DNA from: JAEUIE01 sp046350055
GTDB lineage: Bacteria; Planctomycetota; Planctomycetia; Gemmatales; HRBIN36
Reading direction: 5' to 3'
Length of the DNA: 64,000 nucleotides
Assembly: GCA_046350055.1 (NCBI GenBank)
Contig: JAXMBC010000001.1
Span: 3,534,001-3,598,000 of the forward strand
Shown piece after piece: positions 43,916 through 51,152 of this stretch (the stretch's first letter is position 1; each line of letters opens with the position of its first letter). The translations under genes and the position numbers were made by a program. The notes under the pieces are model-generated. The model saw only the letters and a program-made list of their open reading frames with translations. It was not told where the DNA came from and did no database searches.

Positions 43916-44161
43916 ATGTCGATCTGCATCACCATCCAGTCTGCCGAAGTCCCGTCTGGGTTTACCGACTATCTCCGGAAGTTCATGTCCCGTTACTATC
44001 AGGCAGTCGAGATTCGCCAGGGGGATCGAGACGACATCGTTCTCGGCAAGGACGCAACACAGGCGGATGAAACCACGGCCTGGATGCTCCTCGATTTGGC
44101 GGGTGCGGATTACAGTGCCAAACTTCAGGGCGAATTGAACCCTTCCTGGTCGTGCATCTAG
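43916..44161 (+). CDS. Small hypothetical protein in the SRAP cassette (81 aa)
   Basis: Start ATG with AGGAG 8 bases upstream. The protein has a clear amphipathic beginning (MSICITIQSAEVPSGFTDYL) and a C-terminal helical part rich in Asp and Leu. I recognise no family. It is the first gene behind the TGTACAC promoter and lies 30 bases before the SRAP gene, so the two are probably transcribed together. It might assist the SRAP protein, but this is only context. Confidence 0.68.
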   Translation: MSICITIQSAEVPSGFTDYLRKFMSRYYQAVEIRQGDRDDIVLGKDATQADETTAWMLLDLAGADYSAKLQGELNPSWSCI

Positions 44162-44191
44162 TGAAGTTCATCGCTTTGATAGAATGCCATC

Positions 44192-44788
44192 ATGTGCATT
44201 CACTACCAGTTCCTCAACAGCACGTACCGGGATGTTGCGGAGTATGCCGATCTCAATTCCGACCAGCCCGTAGAGGGCTGGGAACGTGATTTATGGCCCA
44301 ATCGTCGTGGCCTGATCATCAAGCAGAATCGCGAACCCGATGTGATGGCTTGGGGTTTCCCCCACCCTACCCTCAGGAAGCCCGTTCCCAACGCTCGAAC
44401 GGACAAACTGAACTCGCCCATGTGGAAGGGAGCGTTTCGGCACCACCGCTGCCTCATCCCTCTCAATGCCTGGTTCGAGAACGGCATGGATAAGAAAAAG
44501 TACGTCCTGAAGTTACCGGAACCGATCTTCTGTGTGGCAGGATTACACAACGGCAGAGACGCCTACACCATGCTCATGACGGAAGCCAATCCCTTCATCG
44601 AGCGTTTTCATGACCGTATGCCCATCATTCTGCACAAACGCGACTTTGACCAATGGCTCAATGAGCCTGCCATCGAGTTGCTGGTGCCATATCGAGGCGA
44701 GATAGTGGCAACATGCGTATCGGAATCGAAGGTTAAGGCAGTCAAGAATAAGCCGCAGGCGGATCATCAACAGGGCGAGTTGTTTTGA
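44192..44788 (+). CDS. SRAP-family (SOS response-associated peptidase/HMCES) protein
   Basis: Full-length SRAP protein of 198 residues. The essential residues are visible: catalytic C2 exposed after Met removal, N67 and R69 in PNARTDKL, MWKGAFRHHRCLIPLNAWFE with Glu96, and H140 with the RMPIIL motif. SRAP proteins form stable crosslinks to abasic sites in single-stranded DNA, and in bacteria they often occur near SOS polymerase genes. On this element it could protect replication intermediates. It lies behind the TGTACAC operator promoter. Confidence 0.9.
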   Translation: MCIHYQFLNSTYRDVAEYADLNSDQPVEGWERDLWPNRRGLIIKQNREPDVMAWGFPHPTLRKPVPNARTDKLNSPMWKGAFRHHRCLIPLNAWFENGMDKKKYVLKLPEPIFCVAGLHNGRDAYTMLMTEANPFIERFHDRMPIILHKRDFDQWLNEPAIELLVPYRGEIVATCVSESKVKAVKNKPQADHQQGELF

Positions 44789-44854
44789 GTCTATTGCGTT
44801 CGCCGACTCCGAAGCTAAGCAATGCATAATAAAGCATAGCGCTATAGATGCCCA

Positions 44855-46015
44855 TCAACACAGCAATTTCCCTTTGGCAAGCGTGAATTCTTCGGCCGTC
44901 AATAGGCCACGCTCTTTTAGTGCTGCAAGCCGTTCTAGCTCGGCGACAAGGTTGGGCTTGGGTTCAGTGTGTCCCGTAGCGTCTCTGATCTGCTTGGCGT
45001 CGGGTTGATGCTGGTAAGTTCCCGTCGTCTGCATCGACACATGGCCGAGAACCGCAGCGGCCGCTTCTAATCCCTTCTCCACCGCGATCCCTGTGGCAGC
45101 TATGTGGCGAAGCTGGTACGGTGTCCAATGAGGAACTCCTGCGAGTTTGGCGGCTTGTGTTACGGCATGGCAGTAACCTTCTGGTTTGTAGTGCGAGTTG
45201 AATCGCTTTGACGGAAACAGCCAGTCCGAATCGGGATGTAGCGATGACTGGGCTTCTATGAGGGCTTGCCCCTCGCTTCCAAATACCAGGAACCGTTTCT
45301 TCCCCTTGTGGCTGCTCTTGTGCTGAATTGGACGGTACACCCAAGTTGCGTGAGGGCCATCTTTCGCAATCGCCGATTTACGTATTGAGAGGATTTCATT
45401 GGGTCTCGCGCCAGTTTGCAGCTGAAGCTGAATGGCATGCCTCACATGCAGGGCACAAAGGGGCAGGGTGGCTTCCACTGTAGACTTAGCCACGCATACT
45501 CGTCCTTTTGCCTTGCGATCAACTTCATCAGGCTTGAGAGGCGGCACAGTCAAGAGAGCATCGTGCACATCGGCATTGCAAATCTGGATTGAGACGCCGT
45601 GCTTAAACGCAAGTCGCAACACGTTAGCCATAGAGTTGACTGTCTCTGCTGTGCGGGTGCCCGATGAAGCCAAGAGCTTCCGAACTTCCCGGAACGCCAA
45701 AGGTCCAAAGTCATTACAGGTCATGCCAAGGAAGTGGCTCATCTCGGCTTCAAGGCGGGCTATAAACCATCTGCATTTTCGCGTCTGGTTCTCCTTCTTA
45801 TAAGCCGCTATCAGCTCCCGAATCAGATACCCCTCTGCTACCCGTTTCCCTAAATTGGCACGCCAAGCCATGTACTTGTCACTGGCAGCATTGGTGCCAA
45901 ACTTTCCGAAGTAGTAGATTTTTCCTTTGTAGTAGACGTAGGATTGGCCTGTAGCTTTGTGGAGTTTCATTAGCGGGACCGGCCTGAGCCGGTGCTTCAC
46001 GGTTGTTTCTGGCAT
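44855..46015 (-). CDS. Second tyrosine recombinase, with a C-terminal SHOCT domain
   Basis: A 386-residue tyrosine recombinase. A short N-terminal AP2-like beta segment (YYKGKIYYFGKFG) and a core-binding domain precede the catalytic part. R204 (TGARPNEIL), the lysine loop near HKGKKR, the HxxR position is Y300-R303 (YQLRH, so His is replaced by Tyr), H325 (LGH) and Y334 (GTYQH). From about residue 356 a SHOCT domain follows (LERLAALKERGLLTAEEF), a short membrane- or oligomerisation-associated module. No matching att repeats were seen for it, so it may belong to another element or to cargo. Confidence 0.85.
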   Translation of the reverse strand: MPETTVKHRLRPVPLMKLHKATGQSYVYYKGKIYYFGKFGTNAASDKYMAWRANLGKRVAEGYLIRELIAAYKKENQTRKCRWFIARLEAEMSHFLGMTCNDFGPLAFREVRKLLASSGTRTAETVNSMANVLRLAFKHGVSIQICNADVHDALLTVPPLKPDEVDRKAKGRVCVAKSTVEATLPLCALHVRHAIQLQLQTGARPNEILSIRKSAIAKDGPHATWVYRPIQHKSSHKGKKRFLVFGSEGQALIEAQSSLHPDSDWLFPSKRFNSHYKPEGYCHAVTQAAKLAGVPHWTPYQLRHIAATGIAVEKGLEAAAAVLGHVSMQTTGTYQHQPDAKQIRDATGHTEPKPNLVAELERLAALKERGLLTAEEFTLAKGKLLC

Positions 46016-46079
46016 GGCAAATCCAAGAATGAGAAAAGGGAGGCATTAGCCTCCCTGCATGTTTCAGTGGACCATAACA

Positions 46080-46421
46080 TCATGCGGCCTGCAACTTGGC
46101 GACCTTCGTTTTCCGCTGGTGACGGTTCAGGATGCGATGCAACCGCTCGTAGGCAGCGTTCATGGTCACATTGATGGCCATGGCGTTGGGACAGGCCGCA
46201 ATCTCATTGAACTGCTCAGTCAGTGTGATTATGCAGTCCAGGTCGTCCAGGAGTTCTTGCGATGGCGTGATGTCATGGATGCGATCCAGCCGGCTCTGCA
46301 TGCAGCGCAGGGCGTTGCTGGCCTCGCGCTGAAAGTGGTCACGAGGGGCAACTCGGCATTCCTTGATAAGTGTACGAGAGACAAGCAGAGCAGCCTGGAG
46401 GTAGGCGGTAAACTTGTGCAT
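46080..46421 (-). CDS. Hypothetical helical protein (113 aa)
   Basis: Start ATG with CAGGAGACCGTC upstream. All-helical, Arg- and Leu-rich (YLQAALLVSRTLIKECRVAP, SRLDRIHDITPSQELLDDLD). The opposite-strand open frame over the same DNA is poorer in composition and lacks a ribosome site. It is the last of three leftward genes (47102, 46873, 46421) that start from the divergent XRE promoter. No family recognised; its size and context suggest a regulatory or replication-accessory protein. Confidence 0.65.
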   Translation of the reverse strand: MHKFTAYLQAALLVSRTLIKECRVAPRDHFQREASNALRCMQSRLDRIHDITPSQELLDDLDCIITLTEQFNEIAACPNAMAINVTMNAAYERLHRILNRHQRKTKVAKLQAA

Positions 46422-46486
46422 GACGGTCTCCTGTGCTGAATGATGAGAGGGATGAGATCGGGACTCTCCCCGGTCTCGATGGGTGA

Positions 46487-46873
46487 CTACGCGACTTTGA
46501 GGCTGTGCTGAGCCTTCACCTCGTGCTGAGGCAGCAGCATGGCCATGTTCACACCGGCTACCGCTCCCGTGGTCTCGTACTCCTGCACGGCCTCGGTGAG
46601 GATGATGACGGCCTTGACCAGATGGTCAACTAGCGGCTTGCACTTGGAAACCATGGCAAGTTCCAGCATTTGTTCCATACAAGTGCAAGCCGAAAGAAGC
46701 TCGCCCCGATACTGCACCATGCTGACCTTGTCTTGAATGGCCTCCTTGGCACTCTGGAGATGAGCCAGACTCACAGTGGCCGCTGCCAGGGCGAGGCCAT
46801 GCATTGCAGGAGCTTCCTTGCGTTCGCGGTCTTCCACGTACCAGTTGAGGTCGGCCTGAGTTTTGATCTTCAT
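46487..46873 (-). CDS. Hypothetical helical protein (128 aa)
   Basis: Start ATG at 46873 with AAGGAGACTGCT upstream. Long helices (AMHGLALAAATVSLAHLQSA) include three cysteines and end with a short tail. Second gene of the leftward set under the XRE-controlled promoter, 22 bases after the preceding gene. No domain recognised. Confidence 0.65.
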   Translation of the reverse strand: MKIKTQADLNWYVEDRERKEAPAMHGLALAAATVSLAHLQSAKEAIQDKVSMVQYRGELLSACTCMEQMLELAMVSKCKPLVDHLVKAVIILTEAVQEYETTGAVAGVNMAMLLPQHEVKAQHSLKVA

Positions 46874-46895
46874 AGCAGTCTCCTTGGGATTAGGG

Positions 46896-47102
46896 TTAAA
46901 AAGCTGGTTGCTCACCTGCGAGGCATAGCACACAGGTGCAGGAAAAGTTGAAGGAGCTGTGGTCTGCTTCGTAGGCCTCCTGTCCAAATCGGTCGGCTAG
47001 GTTGCGGAGCATCTCACGGAAGGCATCGGGCGAGAGTGTCTGCCGGTGCTGTTCCAGCGTCTGGGCCACCACGGATTCGACAATGACGGTGATGGCTGGC
47101 AT
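46896..47102 (-). CDS. Hypothetical small protein (68 aa)
   Basis: Start ATG at 47102 with GGAGACCAACTA upstream. Residues 1-35 are helical, with an acidic stretch and a Cys pair near the C terminus (FNFSCTCVLCLAGEQPAF) that may bind metal. First gene of the leftward operon, transcribed from the promoter overlapped by TATACGTCAA operators. Function unknown. Confidence 0.62.
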   Translation of the reverse strand: MPAITVIVESVVAQTLEQHRQTLSPDAFREMLRNLADRFGQEAYEADHSSFNFSCTCVLCLAGEQPAF

Positions 47103-47179
47103 TAGTTGGTCTCCGGCAGAATGTGCTTCAGTTGGTTCGCTTGACCCAAACCTTGCCCATCGGGTTGCGATGGATGTAC

Positions 47180-47262
47180 TATACGTCAATCGTCGTATAT
47201 ACGTCAAGTGTTATATAATGTTTTCTGCAACATTTGACGTATAGGCCTTATGTGGCTACACT
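47180..47262. promoter_or_regulatory. Divergent promoter region with TATACGTCAA operators
   Basis: Three copies of TATACGTCAA occur: direct at 47180 and 47198, inverted at 47234. Rightward promoter: TTGACG (47234-47239), 17 bases, TACACT (47257-47262). Leftward promoter: TTGACG (47207 to 47202 on the minus strand), 18 bases, TATAGT. Each -35 box is part of an operator copy. This is a compact genetic switch controlled, most likely, by the adjacent XRE protein. Confidence 0.75.
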
Positions 47263-47280
47263 TTGGGCAGGGAGAGAAAT

Positions 47281-47550
47281 ATGACATTTGGTGAGAAGCT
47301 GTCCGAACTTCGGAAGGCAAAGCTAAAGGATGACAAGTCACGCGGCTGGTCGCAGGACGATCTGGCTGTTGCCTCTGGAATCCCAGCAGGCACTGTACGC
47401 GGCCACGAGCAGGGAAGGCGCGAGCCTACCCTCGGCCATCTTTATGCCTACTGCAAGGCCCTGGGCGTGTCGTGTGAGATATTCAAGGACTGTACATTCA
47501 GGACGGCACCGAAGAAGCGTGGGGGGAAGAAAGCCGACAAATCTACTTGA
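47281..47550 (+). CDS. XRE-family repressor (Cro/CI-type HTH)
   Basis: Helix-turn-helix protein of 89 residues with the classical XRE pattern (GWSQDDLAVASGIPAGTVRG, then EQGRREPTLGHLYAYCKALG). Start ATG at 47281 with GGGAGAG upstream. It lies right after the TATACGTCAA operator cluster and is transcribed away from the three leftward genes, the usual place for an autoregulated repressor. The basic C-terminal tail (KKRGGKKADK) may aid DNA binding. It probably controls the three leftward genes and itself. Confidence 0.88.
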   Translation: MTFGEKLSELRKAKLKDDKSRGWSQDDLAVASGIPAGTVRGHEQGRREPTLGHLYAYCKALGVSCEIFKDCTFRTAPKKRGGKKADKST

Positions 47551-47624
47551 CAGACTAATTCCTGCCCGAAAAGATTAGTAGGCCGTAGGGTGAATTACTT
47601 GTGTGCTTCAATCGAGTAGATGCA

Positions 47625-48218
47625 ATGTTAACATTCAGTTGTCCAGCTTGCAAAAAACGCCTAAAGGTCAAGGATGAACTGAAAGGGAAGAAAGTTAGAT
47701 GCAGCTGTGGTCAGCGGATTGCTGTTCCTGAATTAATGCCAACGCCAGAGCCTGAACCGTCCCCAACCGTAACGGTCGCTCAAACGCTACCTGTGCCGAT
47801 GGTTGCAGCACCGCCTGCGGTGATCGCGCCAGCACCCATTCTCGAAATCGCCCCAGCTGTTCAGCAACCCCCGGTGTTTGTGAATCGCAATCTGACGCCC
47901 TGTCCAGCTTGCAATACGTCCGTTAGCAGGCAGGCATTGAGGTGCCCTTCTTGTGGCCACATTTTACGGCGAGCGCAACGCGGCCTGTTCGGACAGTTAT
48001 TCAAATGGGCATTCATCTTGTTTAATCTTTACATGGCATATGTGATGTTCACTGCCATGTCAGCGACATCGAGAATGATGCGTACTGCGGACTCTGAGGC
48101 CGCTGTGGCCGGTACTGCGATAGGTGCCGGATTGGGAATAGGAGTCATCATCTTCCTGTGGGTAGCTGGCGATATCGTGCTTGGGTTGTTTGTACTGTTC
48201 ACTAGGCCCAGGGAATGA
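47625..48218 (+). CDS. Membrane protein with zinc ribbons (about 197 aa)
   Basis: Start taken at the ATG at 47625; a GTG at 47601 in the same frame is an alternative. It opens with a zinc ribbon (FSCPACKKRLKVKDELKGKK, with a second Cys pair in CSCGQR), a proline-rich linker, a second ribbon (CPACNTSVSRQALRCPSCGH) and two hydrophobic segments (FILFNLYMAYVMFTAMS and AIGAGLGIGVIIFLWVAG). This zinc-ribbon-plus-membrane design is common in planctomycetes. Function unknown. The next gene starts 11 bases downstream. Confidence 0.72.
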   Translation: MLTFSCPACKKRLKVKDELKGKKVRCSCGQRIAVPELMPTPEPEPSPTVTVAQTLPVPMVAAPPAVIAPAPILEIAPAVQQPPVFVNRNLTPCPACNTSVSRQALRCPSCGHILRRAQRGLFGQLFKWAFILFNLYMAYVMFTAMSATSRMMRTADSEAAVAGTAIGAGLGIGVIIFLWVAGDIVLGLFVLFTRPRE

Positions 48219-48228
48219 GACGTACCCC

Positions 48229-49062
48229 ATGCCCCGACCCACCCTCTGTTACTTCAACGCAAACCTGGAAGGCAAGCTGCCGCACCGGATGATGACAAAG
48301 CCAGGGAAGGTCGGCATTGACGCCAAGTATGGCAAGAGTGGTCAGGTCTACGTTGTGGTGTCATTGGGGGCGTGTCCGCACCGCTTCTACCTGTGGAGCA
48401 CCTTCGCAGCGGATACGGGTAAGGGATGGCAACTCTGTCCACCAGTGGAACTAAAGAAGTCCGTGTTAGGCCCCCTCCTCGGCGAGGACTACACTTCCCG
48501 TCGTTGCGTAGCGATTACAGATGTGGAGGCGTCTAAGCTGTTGGCCCGGCAAGCTCTGGTCAACCGGCCACCGGGCAAGCCGGAGGCAATGTGGGAGACC
48601 TACACCGCCCTGCTCAAGAGCCTGTCCAACGCACGCATTGAGCAACAGGTGAAGGCGGTGCTCAAGGGCGTCCCCAGGCCGCGATGTAAGCCGGTACGCA
48701 GGCCACCGCTTGGCAAGTTAACCCAAAGCACGTTGGAGAGTAACCGTGCGTTGAGCGTGAGACAGCCGCATGCTGAGGCGATCTTGCGGGGCATCAAGCG
48801 TATCGAGTACCGAAGCTTCCCCACTGGAATCCGGGGTAGGGTGTACATCTATGCCTCGCTGAAGCTCGATGACGATCTGCCATCGGGCTACGATTTCCCC
48901 AGCGAAGGATTGCCTAGGGGATATGTTGTGGGGTCGGTGGAGATAACGGACTGCACGGGCAAGGAAGGACTCTACCGATGGCACCTGGCCAAGCCGGAGC
49001 GGCTGGCGGAACCGAGGAAGCCCACGCGGCAACCGCAGCCGAGTTTCTTTTTTGCGTGGTGA
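48229..49062 (+). CDS. ASCH-domain protein with an unknown N-terminal domain (277 aa)
   Basis: Start ATG at 48229. The N-terminal 180 residues form an unrecognised domain (KPGKVGIDAKYGKSGQVYVV). The C-terminal part has an ASCH/PUA-like domain: ALSVRQPHAEAILRGIKRIE, then FPTGIRGRVYIYASL. ASCH domains are thought to bind RNA or act in nucleotide or RNA metabolism. Residues after it are Pro/Gln-rich. It lies just after the zinc-ribbon gene, possibly co-transcribed. Function on the element unknown. Confidence 0.75.
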   Translation: MPRPTLCYFNANLEGKLPHRMMTKPGKVGIDAKYGKSGQVYVVVSLGACPHRFYLWSTFAADTGKGWQLCPPVELKKSVLGPLLGEDYTSRRCVAITDVEASKLLARQALVNRPPGKPEAMWETYTALLKSLSNARIEQQVKAVLKGVPRPRCKPVRRPPLGKLTQSTLESNRALSVRQPHAEAILRGIKRIEYRSFPTGIRGRVYIYASLKLDDDLPSGYDFPSEGLPRGYVVGSVEITDCTGKEGLYRWHLAKPERLAEPRKPTRQPQPSFFFAW

Positions 49063-49569
49063 TTGCGAACAAAACAACTTCAATGTTCGTCTACATTGAT
49101 AAGAACAGGGTTTGCCAAGACTTCGCAGCCGACAGTATCGTTTACCCTTGCACTTCTCCACACAACGGGTAGACTTCAATATGTTTAACAGATTAGCAAC
49201 AGGTAGTGCATCGCACACATCTTGGTAGCCGGCTGTTTCACAAAGGCAGGACGCCGATTGCAAGTGAGTTCTAGCAACGCTCGCCCCCGCCCGCTCACTG
49301 GAAGGATTTCGTGCAACCCTATAAACCCAGCAAGCCTGAGCATGGTGCCCAGGCTTGCCGGTACAGTCTAAACGCACAGGAATCCCAACGCTCGGCCTAG
49401 TCTATTTTGCGGTAGGAAAAGGCCAAATGTAGGGTGAAGTGAGTTCAGAGCATGTCTCGACTGTCAACCTAGCATGGTCTAGGCAGCGCGGCAAGCGGCG
49501 TGCCATGAATACCACCTCGAAGCGTTTGGGCTGACCTCTCACTAACCGTCAATTCGGGAGAGTCCAGCC
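49063..49569. other. Region without a recognised gene
   Basis: No frame with good codon composition and ribosome site is seen on either strand. A perfect stem of CAAGCCTG and CAGGCTTG lies at 49331-49357, and short stems occur around 49470-49510. It may be a non-coding or regulatory stretch before the small membrane-protein gene at 49570. Confidence 0.4.
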
Positions 49570-49734
49570 ATGTTGCTCGATTTCGTGAACGGCGTCATCC
49601 ATCGCCTGATCCAGATGTCTCCTCTTGATCGCTGCATCACAGCAGCAGTGGTTATTGGTGTTTCGTGGGGTTCCTTTGAATGCGCCCGGCTTGGGCTGGC
49701 AATTGCCAAGGTCAAACTGGCGTTCCTAGGCTAA
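49570..49734 (+). CDS. Small membrane protein (54 aa)
   Basis: ATG at 49570 with GGGAGAG 8 bases upstream, TAA at 49732-49734. The product has a charged start (MLLDFVNGVIHRLIQMSPLD) and one hydrophobic segment (CITAAVVIGVSWGSFECARL). It is convergent with the SWIM ORF at the right end of the element, 28 bases away. The size and position suggest an accessory or toxin-like membrane peptide; nothing identifies it further. Confidence 0.55.
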   Translation: MLLDFVNGVIHRLIQMSPLDRCITAAVVIGVSWGSFECARLGLAIAKVKLAFLG

Positions 49735-49762
49735 TAGACGAAACGGGGCGAGCGAGAGTTCC

Positions 49763-50200
49763 CTATTGTAAGGCGCTCTCCCTTCCCCTCGCCATCTCCG
49801 CTGCCCAGATGTGCTTGCATTTGAGCTTGCGGGCCAGGCTGTCTGAGCAGGAGCACCGTGGGGGCGTTTCGTCCAGCCTTACGGTGTAGACGGCATCCCC
49901 GGCCTGGGAGTGTACCTGCCAGCCACGCTCAGTCCGCACGATGGGACGGGTCGCGGCCAGCTCCATGCCCGCGTACCGGCGATGGTCGTCCACCACGGCC
50001 AGGATGGCCTGGCGATGCCTAGGCGAGAGTTTGGGCCAGAGGGTGGCCAACTTGCGGAGGGTGGGAGAAACGGCGTCCGCAAATGCAACGGAAGGGGACA
50101 CCGCAGGGGACGGCTCATTACGCTTTGCTGATTTGCCCTTGTTTCTAGGGCTATTCGTAGCAACACCTATAGACTGAAAATCCTTAGGTCGCCGGATCAT
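49763..50200 (-). CDS. SWIM zinc-finger ORF that begins inside the attachment core
   Basis: Its first in-frame ATG lies inside the core at 50200, so the first ten residues (MIRRPKDFQS) are encoded by the antisense of the tRNA 3' half and are identical to residues 448-457 of the integrase. The protein has 145 residues. Its C-terminal part is a SWIM zinc finger, CxCx(n)CxH: CSCSDSLARKLKCKH. In the integrated state the upstream frame comes from host DNA and stops soon. In the excised circle this frame would be the direct continuation of the integrase, giving a 592-residue fusion. SWIM domains bind DNA or proteins. Confidence 0.8.
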   Translation of the reverse strand: MIRRPKDFQSIGVATNSPRNKGKSAKRNEPSPAVSPSVAFADAVSPTLRKLATLWPKLSPRHRQAILAVVDDHRRYAGMELAATRPIVRTERGWQVHSQAGDAVYTVRLDETPPRCSCSDSLARKLKCKHIWAAEMARGRESALQ

Positions 50201-50217
50201 ACCCGGCTCTGTCCACT
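50172..50217 (+). repeat. Right attachment site core (attR), 46-bp direct repeat
   Basis: Exact copy of 29580-29625. It keeps only the 3' half of the tRNA-Phe, so no functional tRNA is made here. Left of it lies element DNA (CAACACCTAT), right of it chromosomal DNA (GGTACGATG). Confidence 0.95.
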
Positions 50218-50223
50218 GGTACG

Positions 50224-50252
50224 ATGCCTCGCTCTTTGGAGCGAGGCATTAT
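50224..50252 (+). terminator. Displaced tRNA-Phe terminator
   Basis: ATGCCTCGCTC, a TTTG loop and GAGCGAGGCAT form a perfect 11-bp stem, followed by TATCG. It begins 7 bases after attR. Before integration it would lie directly downstream of the tRNA-Phe gene, so it is probably that gene's original terminator, now separated by about 20.6 kb. Confidence 0.75.
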
Positions 50253-50267
50253 CGTTATAATGCCACC

Positions 50268-51116
50268 ATGTTTCCACTCATCTCCGATTCGTTGCCTTCG
50301 GTGCCTCGCACCATTCGTCGTGATCCTGATGCTGAGCGAGCTACACGCACCCTTTTACGCTGGCTGACTTTCCTCCTGATCGCCGTCCTGGCCGTCTGGG
50401 GTGGCTGGATGCTGGCTGAAATTGCCATTAAGCAACGGGCATGGACTAAACTGTTGACAGAGGGTGTTGTCACACCCGCCGAGATCACAAACTTCATCTC
50501 TGCCGCTGGAGATAGAGTAGGGCAGCGACCTCAACGCTTTGCGTATCGCTATCAAACCGAGAGCGGTCCGCTGGAGGCAGAGAACAGTGTCTGGCGTCAA
50601 AACAACGCGCTGCACCAGGGGGAGACATTTAGAGTGACTTATCTGAGGGCAGAGCCAGCGACTCATGTTATGGGTGATGTCACGCAGGGCGAGGACAACC
50701 TGATTCCTGCCAGCTTCCATTACCAATATGAACAGCTCGTCTCCTTTCTCGCAGCTGCTGGCATCTTTGTAAGTCTCCTGGCCGTGGTGATTGCTGTGTT
50801 CGTGCTGCCTGTCTTGCTTTCCCGTTACCGAGCTCTGTATCAACAGGAATACTTGGCCCGGAATGGAATCGCTGCGGATGCAACCATCGTTGTTTGCCAG
50901 CCTGATAGCACAGTCAAAACACTCTTTCTAGTGAAGTACCAGTTTCAGCCAGTCATTGGCAGCCTGGTGACAGGTTCGACTTACATCCAGCAATCAACCG
51001 TGGAAGAAGATCGTATTCAGGCACACAGCTCATTGCCGGTCCTCTACGATATCAAACATCCGGGTGACCACATCCTGTTGCGTGACCTGAGTTTTGTCGA
51101 GATCGTGTACACTTGA
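50268..51116 (+). CDS. Membrane protein with DUF3592-like features (282 aa)
   Basis: Two hydrophobic segments, residues about 33-52 (WLTFLLIAVLAVWGGWMLAE) and 160-185 (LVSFLAAAGIFVSLLAVVIA), flank a soluble domain. That domain and the C-terminal one show the pattern of DUF3592: GVVTPAEITNF, then FAYRYQTESGPLEAENSVW, and VKYQFQPVIGSLVTGSTYIQ. The start ATG is preceded by TATAAT-like sequence. The gene is chromosomal, immediately right of the element, and would lie next to tRNA-Phe in the empty site. Function unknown. Confidence 0.72.
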   Translation: MFPLISDSLPSVPRTIRRDPDAERATRTLLRWLTFLLIAVLAVWGGWMLAEIAIKQRAWTKLLTEGVVTPAEITNFISAAGDRVGQRPQRFAYRYQTESGPLEAENSVWRQNNALHQGETFRVTYLRAEPATHVMGDVTQGEDNLIPASFHYQYEQLVSFLAAAGIFVSLLAVVIAVFVLPVLLSRYRALYQQEYLARNGIAADATIVVCQPDSTVKTLFLVKYQFQPVIGSLVTGSTYIQQSTVEEDRIQAHSSLPVLYDIKHPGDHILLRDLSFVEIVYT

Positions 51117-51152
51117 CAGACACTTGCAGACTGTCCATCTAATAAGTGTACA
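51105..51152. promoter_or_regulatory. TGTACAC-type half-sites and TTGACA box
   Basis: GTGTACACTTGACA (51105-51118) is identical to the sequence at 43847-43860 in the SRAP promoter, and AGTGTACAT follows at 51145-51153, as it does there. The distance between half-sites is longer (33 instead of 13 bases). It overlaps the end of the 50268 gene. The 51117-51491 gap holds no recognised gene, so any transcript would lead toward pilT. Confidence 0.45.

Larger units (their letters stand above)
29580..50217. mobile_element. Integrated satellite-like genetic element at tRNA-Phe
   Basis: The unit is bounded by exact 46-bp direct repeats at 29580-29625 and 50172-50217, giving a length of 20,592 bp per circle. 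It contains an integrase beside the tRNA, excisionase-like regulators, replication proteins (primase-helicase, clamp-loader-like ATPase), a Hjc-like nuclease, a terminase-small-like HTH protein, a tape-measure-like protein, a second integrase, an XRE switch and several cargo genes. No capsid, portal, large terminase or conjugation genes were recognised. It is therefore closer to a phage satellite or replicating integrative element than to a complete prophage or ICE. Confidence 0.92.

Noticed and set aside
44789..44854. Possible attachment site for the second integrase
   Set aside because: Only short palindromic pieces (around TAGCGCTATA) and no matching copy elsewhere in the window.
46059..46439. 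Rightward open frame over the 113-residue leftward gene
   Set aside because: The leftward frame has a clear ribosome site and fits the operon; the rightward frame lacks one.
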